Shown: positions 60,901 to 64,000 of the stretch, one piece after another
Layout of the letters: the number at the start of each line of letters is the position of its first letter
How positions within the stretch are numbered: position 1 is the stretch's first letter
Source: Streptomyces alfalfae
Lineage (GTDB): Bacteria; Actinomycetota; Actinomycetes; Streptomycetales; Streptomycetaceae
NCBI RefSeq assembly: GCF_004127445.1
Contig: NZ_QEXM01000016.1
Span: forward strand, 62,001 to 126,000
Length of the DNA: 64,000 bases
Direction of reading: 5' to 3'
The notes under the pieces: model-generated
The model's input: the letters and a program-made list of their open reading frames with translations, nothing else
What the model was told of the DNA's origin: nothing
Databases searched by the model: none
Made by a program: the position numbers and the translations under genes

Positions 60901-62910
60901 CTCCTGGAAGCGGTCGCGGCCGTCGTCGCCGAGGTAGTCGCCGTTGCCGCCCTGCGCCTTCGGCATGCGCAGACCGAAGTCGTAGATCCACGCGTGCGTG
61001 CGGTCCGCGCAGCGCAGTTCGTACGGGCGCTCGTCGGTGACCTCGACGCCCAGCCGCTGCAACACCGGCAGCACGGCGGAGAGGGACACCTGCCCGCCGG
61101 AGCGGTAGATCTTGAAGCGGCGCTCGCCGGGGGCCGCGCCCACCGGCTCGTACAGGGAGAGCGCGAAGTCCTTGCCGCCCTGGACGAGCTGCTCCAGGTG
61201 CTGGAGGTCGGCGACGGCGGCGCGCGGGGTGTGGTCGGCCTTGTAGCCCTCGGGGAAGGCGTGCCCGTACCGGCGGATCAGCTCGGCGGCGCGCTCCTCG
61301 CCGCACTCGGCGGTCAGCGCCTCGGCGAAGCCGTCGGCCCAGGAGCGGGCGGCGTCCACGAGCCGGCCCTCGATGCGCTCGATGTCGGCGTCGGACAGGT
61401 CGGGGACCTCGGCGCCCTTGGGCACCCTGACCACGAAGTGGATGCGGGAGAGGATCGACTCCGTGTTCCAGGCGGTGAAGTCGACGCTGGCGCCGTTCAG
61501 CTCCTCCTTGAGGATGTCGATGATCCGCAGCCGGACGCCGGTGGTGTAGCGGTCGCGCGGGAGGTAGACGAGGGCGGAGTAGTAGCGCCCGTACTCGTCC
61601 TTGCGCAGGTACAGCCGGAGCCGGCGGCGCTCCTGGAGGTACAGGACGCTCGTCACGATGGCGCGCAGCTCGTCGGCCGGCGTCTGGAACAGCTCGTCGC
61701 GCGGGTAGGTCTCCAGGATCTGGAGCAGGTCGCGCCCGTCGTGGCTGTTGGCCGAGAACCCGGCGCCCTTGAGGACTTCCTGGACCTTGCGGCGGATGAC
61801 GGGCACACGCCGTACGGACTCGGTGTACGCGGCGGACGAGAAGAGCCCGAGGAAGCGCCGCTCACCCACCACGTTGCCCTCGGCGTCGAACTTCTTCACG
61901 CCGACGTAGTCGAGGTAGCTGGGGCGGTGGACCGTGGCCCGGCTGTTGGCCTTGGTCAGCACCAGGAGCCGGTGCTCGCGGGCCTTCGCGCGCGCGTCGG
62001 CGGGCAGCCGGTTGAAGGACGGGCTCACCGGGTGGTGGTCGTCGCTGTCGTGCTGCGGGTCGGCGCGCAGGATGCCGAGACCGGTGCCGGGGACGGCGGC
62101 GAGGGAGTCGTCCTCCGTGAGGTCGTACTCGCGGAAGCCCAGGAACGTGAAGTGGTTGTCGGCGAGCCAGCGCAGCAGCTCGCGGGCCTCCTCGACCTCC
62201 TGGTCGGGCAGGTCGCCCGCGGTCGGCTCGGCGGGCAGCTCGTCGGCGATGCGCAGCGCGGCGTCGCGCATCTTCTCCCAGTCCTCGACCGTCTCGCGCA
62301 CGTCGGAGAGGATGCGCAGCAGATCGGCGGTGATCTGCTTCAGGTCGGCGCGGTCGGTCTCGCGGTCCATCTCGACGTGGATCCACGACTCGACGAGCGC
62401 GTCGTGCGGCCGCTCGCCGCCCAGGTCGCCGGTCAGGACCTCGAGGAGCTTGCCGGTGACGTCACGGCGTACGACCACCTGGGGGTGGATCACGACGTGG
62501 ATGCCGCGCCCCTGGCGGGAGAGCTCGTTGGTGACGGAGTCGACGAGGAAGGGCATGTCGTCGGTGACCACCTCGACGACGGAGTGGCTGCAGGTCCAGC
62601 CGTTCTCCTCGACCGTCGGGGTGTGGACCCGCACATTGGCCGTCCCCTGGGGGCGGCTCTCCGCGAGGCGGTAGTGCGAGAACGCGGCCCCGAAGACGTC
62701 GACCGGGTCGCGGTCGGCCAGGTCCTCCGGAGCGGTGTGCAGGTAGTAGCGCTGGAGGAACGCGAGAGCCGTGTCCTGGTCCGGCGTGGCCCCGCTCGTC
62801 GTCCCGGTCGGTGCACCGCTCGGAAGGCGCCCCCCGACCGGGCTGTTCTCAGCTACCCGGGCGGCCCGCGCGAGCAGCTCGGTCTTGGCTTCGTCCAGCT
62901 TGGTCTGCAT
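57964..62910 (-). CDS. gdhB: NAD-dependent glutamate dehydrogenase, large (180-kDa) type
   Basis: The 1,648-residue protein has the length and order of the large bacterial NAD-GDH class. It has a long N-terminal regulatory part with ACT-like regions (to about 700), a central catalytic domain (VPVGAKGGFVAKQLP near 880; GVGDMSGDVFGNGM for NAD binding) and a long helical C-terminus. ATG 62910 follows AGAGGACA. The enzyme deaminates glutamate to 2-oxoglutarate and ammonia; S. coelicolor SCO2999 and its S. clavuligerus relative are characterised members. It stands alone between its terminator and a promoter region that carries a 20-bp-spaced direct repeat (62941-62968). The very long open frame on the opposite strand is a shadow. 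Confidence 0.95.
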   Translation of the reverse strand: MQTKLDEAKTELLARAARVAENSPVGGRLPSGAPTGTTSGATPDQDTALAFLQRYYLHTAPEDLADRDPVDVFGAAFSHYRLAESRPQGTANVRVHTPTVEENGWTCSHSVVEVVTDDMPFLVDSVTNELSRQGRGIHVVIHPQVVVRRDVTGKLLEVLTGDLGGERPHDALVESWIHVEMDRETDRADLKQITADLLRILSDVRETVEDWEKMRDAALRIADELPAEPTAGDLPDQEVEEARELLRWLADNHFTFLGFREYDLTEDDSLAAVPGTGLGILRADPQHDSDDHHPVSPSFNRLPADARAKAREHRLLVLTKANSRATVHRPSYLDYVGVKKFDAEGNVVGERRFLGLFSSAAYTESVRRVPVIRRKVQEVLKGAGFSANSHDGRDLLQILETYPRDELFQTPADELRAIVTSVLYLQERRRLRLYLRKDEYGRYYSALVYLPRDRYTTGVRLRIIDILKEELNGASVDFTAWNTESILSRIHFVVRVPKGAEVPDLSDADIERIEGRLVDAARSWADGFAEALTAECGEERAAELIRRYGHAFPEGYKADHTPRAAVADLQHLEQLVQGGKDFALSLYEPVGAAPGERRFKIYRSGGQVSLSAVLPVLQRLGVEVTDERPYELRCADRTHAWIYDFGLRMPKAQGGNGDYLGDDGRDRFQEAFAAAWTGEAEVDGFNSLVLRAGLGWRQAMVLRAYAKYLRQAGSTFSQDYMEDTLRNNVHTTRLLVSLFEARMSPERQRAGTELTDGLLEELDGALDQVASLDEDRILRSFLTVIKATLRTNFFQKTESGEPHSYVSMKFDPQAIPDLPAPRPAYEIWVYSPRVEGVHLRFGKVARGGLRWSDRREDFRTEILGLVKAQMVKNTVIVPVGAKGGFVAKQLPDPSVDRDAWLAEGVACYKTFISALLDITDNLVAGEVVPPADVVRHDEDDTYLVVAADKGTATFSDIANQVAESYDFWLGDAFASGGSAGYDHKGMGITARGAWESVKRHFRELGTDTQSEDFTVVGVGDMSGDVFGNGMLLSEHIRLVAAFDHRHIFIDPQPDAATSYAERRRLFELPRSSWADYDKELLSAGGGVFPRSAKAIQLNGHIRKALGIEGNTAKMTPADLMKAILQAPVDLLWNGGIGTYVKATAETNADVGDKANDAIRVNGADLRVKVVGEGGNLGLTQLGRIEFGRDGGRVNTDAIDNSAGVDTSDHEVNIKILLNSVVANGDMTVKQRNKLLAEMTDEVGHLVLRNNYAQNTALANAVAQSPSLLHAHQRFMRRLGKQGHLDRSLEFLPNDRQIRELLNSGRGLSQPELAVLLAYTKITAADELIQTTLPDDAYLQRLLHAYFPKALHERFPEQVDGHALRREIVTTVLVNDTVNTGGSTFLHRLREETGASLEEIVRAQLAAREIFGLSKVWDAVEALDNVVAADVQTRIRLHSRRLVERGARWLLNNRPQPLQLAETIDFFGEGVARVWDELPRLLRGSDAEWYQGIRDELTGAGVPEDLAQRVAGFSSAFPALDIVAVADRTGKEPMAVAEVYYDLADRLRITQLMDRIIELPRADRWQSMARASIREDLYAAHAALTADVLAAGNGESTPEERFKAWEEKNAPILSRARTTLEEIQSSDSFDLANLSVAMRTMRTLLRTHS

Positions 62911-63389
62911 TGTCCTCTGACTCCTGTCGCGCGCCGTTGCGTGACGTAGAAGGAAGTGATGTGACGTAACGCCGCGACGCGGGTTCTCCGGCCGGGATCG
63001 ACGTTATGCCGCGGTGAAAGAAGTGCGGACGGCTTTCCGCCATTCTCAGCGGTTCCACTGACGGATGGCTGGGTCGGCTCGGTCGGCCGTACCGCGAAGA
63101 AGCGTCAGCGAGGCCCCGGGCGCGGATGTCCTCCGTGTGTCCCGGGCGCAGGGCGGGGGCGTCCATGCCCCCGCGGGATATCGCGCTGATCACGGGTCAA
63201 GGCTATCGCTCCGCACCGGGCCGCCGTCATGAGCCGTATGTGTACAAAACCAGGGCCCGAACATGGACAGTCTGCACAGTCCCGCCGGCACGTGCCCCGA
63301 GGCCGGCCCCCTTGGCAAACCGGACGCCGGCGTGCACGTTGAGCAGGACGGCAAACGGACGTGTGCGAGGACTCGGAAGGCGAGCGCCG
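62911..63389. promoter_or_regulatory. Divergent region gdhB / PfpI gene
   Basis: This 479-base gap separates the two divergent starts. Near gdhB it contains the repeated GTGACGTA boxes. Around 63230-63250 it has GTATGTGTACAAAACC, an AT-richer spot that could be part of the PfpI promoter. Short open frames on both strands have no coding features. Confidence 0.4.
62941..62968. repeat. Direct repeat GTGACGTA with 20-bp spacing upstream of gdhB
   Basis: GTGACGTA occurs at 62941-62948 and again at 62961-62968, 31 to 58 bases upstream of the gdhB start. A spacing of 20 bp places both on nearly the same DNA face, as for paired regulator sites. Confidence 0.55.
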
Positions 63390-63956
63390 ATGGCAGCCAA
63401 GATCCTGATCGTGACCGGTGACGCGGCGGAGTCACTGGAGGTCCTGTACCCCTACCAGCGGCTGCGCGAGGAGGGCTACGACGTCCACATCGCCGCCCCG
63501 ACCCGCAAGACCCTCCGCTTCGTGGTCCACGACTTCGAACCGGGCTTCGACACGTACACCGAGAAGCCCGGCTACACCTGGCCCGCCGACCTCGCCTTCT
63601 CCGAGGTCGATCCCGGTCAGTACGTCGCCCTGGTGATCCCGGGCGGCCGGGCCCCGGAGTACCTGCGCAACGACCCGGAGCTGCGCAAGATCCTGAAGTC
63701 CTTCTTCGACGCGGACAAGCCGGTGGCCCAGATCTGCCACGGCCCGCTCCTGACGGCGGCCATCGGCAGCCTCGGCGGGCGCAGGGTCACGGCGTACCCG
63801 GCCCTGGAGCCGGACATGCAGGCGGCCGGGGCGACCTTCCAGGACGCGGAGGCGGTGGTGGACGGCACCCTGGTCTCCTCCCGCGCCTGGCCGGACCACT
63901 CGGGCTGGATGAGGGAGTTCCTCACGGTGCTCCGGGCGAAGGCGCCGGTGACATAG
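63390..63956 (+). CDS. DJ-1/PfpI family protein
   Basis: ATG 63390 follows GGAAGG. The 188-residue protein has the class I glutamine-amidotransferase-like fold of DJ-1/PfpI: KILIVTGDAAESLEVLYPY, VIPGGRAPEYLRND and the nucleophilic elbow AQICHGP with Cys near 116 and an adjacent His. Members include proteases, glyoxalases/deglycases and stress proteins, so the reaction cannot be fixed. It is single-gene and convergent with the gene that ends at 63958. Confidence 0.88.
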   Translation: MAAKILIVTGDAAESLEVLYPYQRLREEGYDVHIAAPTRKTLRFVVHDFEPGFDTYTEKPGYTWPADLAFSEVDPGQYVALVIPGGRAPEYLRNDPELRKILKSFFDADKPVAQICHGPLLTAAIGSLGGRRVTAYPALEPDMQAAGATFQDAEAVVDGTLVSSRAWPDHSGWMREFLTVLRAKAPVT

Positions 63957-63957
63957 C

Positions 63958-64000
63958 TCAGGCGGCCAGGCGCTCCGCCTCGGCCACGGCCTCCGCCAGG
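63958..64000 (-). CDS. C-terminal end of a minus-strand gene (rest outside)
   Basis: The minus strand reads LAEAVAEAERLAA then TGA (63960-63958). The frame is open to the window edge with a helical, Ala/Glu-rich sequence typical of a real protein C-terminus. It is tail-to-tail with the PfpI gene, one base away. Nothing more can be said about its function. Confidence 0.5.
   Translation of the reverse strand, partial: LAEAVAEAERLAA

Noticed and set aside
57970..62949. A 1,659-codon open frame on the plus strand
   Set aside because: It is exactly antisense to the NAD-glutamate dehydrogenase, has a Val/Leu/Gly/His/Arg-rich composition and no family motifs; it is a GC-bias shadow.

Overview
The window is high-GC actinobacterial chromosome, almost certainly Streptomyces. 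Codon third positions are nearly all G or C. GTG starts and 4-bp ATGA/GTGA couplings are common. The tmRNA tag reads ANTKRDSFALAA. The order of the conserved genes (mat operon, ssrA/smpB, ftsEX, prfB, two Ser/Thr kinases, wall-polymer genes, NAD-dependent glutamate dehydrogenase) matches, from memory, the SCO2961-SCO2999 stretch of S. coelicolor. No phage genes, transposases, CRISPR arrays, rRNA or tRNA genes were seen.

Layout. 1-6.4 kb: a partial hypothetical gene, a lipoprotein gene, and a three-gene operon (matA-like, matB-like deacetylase/glycosyltransferase, acyltransferase 3) that fits synthesis of an extracellular poly-N-acetylglucosamine-type polymer. 6.5-10.4 kb: a LysR regulator divergent from an MFS exporter, then a PBP4-type D-Ala-D-Ala carboxypeptidase. 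10.4-17.3 kb: ssrA (tmRNA) and smpB for ribosome rescue, an S41 protease, ftsX and ftsE, a small zinc-ribbon membrane protein, a sortase substrate with LAETG signal, and prfB. 17.3-24.2 kb: two PknB-type kinases (pkaB, pkaA) transcribed away from a large FHA/EssC-like ATPase. 24.5-28.1 kb: a sugar ABC importer without its own ATPase; such importers usually share MsiK in this genus.

28.2-57.6 kb is a wall glycopolymer (teichoic-acid-like, sugar-phosphate) locus. It encodes a GT4-Stealth fusion, three GT2/TagF-like glycerophosphotransferase fusions, two related GT2 enzymes, a polytopic membrane protein, galE, a TagGH-type exporter, a GtrA flippase-like protein and a polyprenol-phosphate glycosyltransferase. 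Together they could activate sugars, build a phosphate-linked polymer on a lipid carrier and export it. The locus is split at 42.6-49.8 kb by a striking non-coding segment with two 245-bp inverted arms around tandem repeats, and by a FtsX/MacB-type ABC transporter with a convergent two-component system. 57.9-64 kb: the 1,648-residue NAD-glutamate dehydrogenase, a DJ-1/PfpI protein, and the end of another gene.

The most unusual theme is repeat expansion. In-frame minisatellite-like insertions lie inside several wall-polymer genes: inside a GT2 fold, in a linker of the same protein, in the membrane protein and in galE, with a similar run in the nearby histidine kinase. The non-coding inverted and tandem repeats sit among them.
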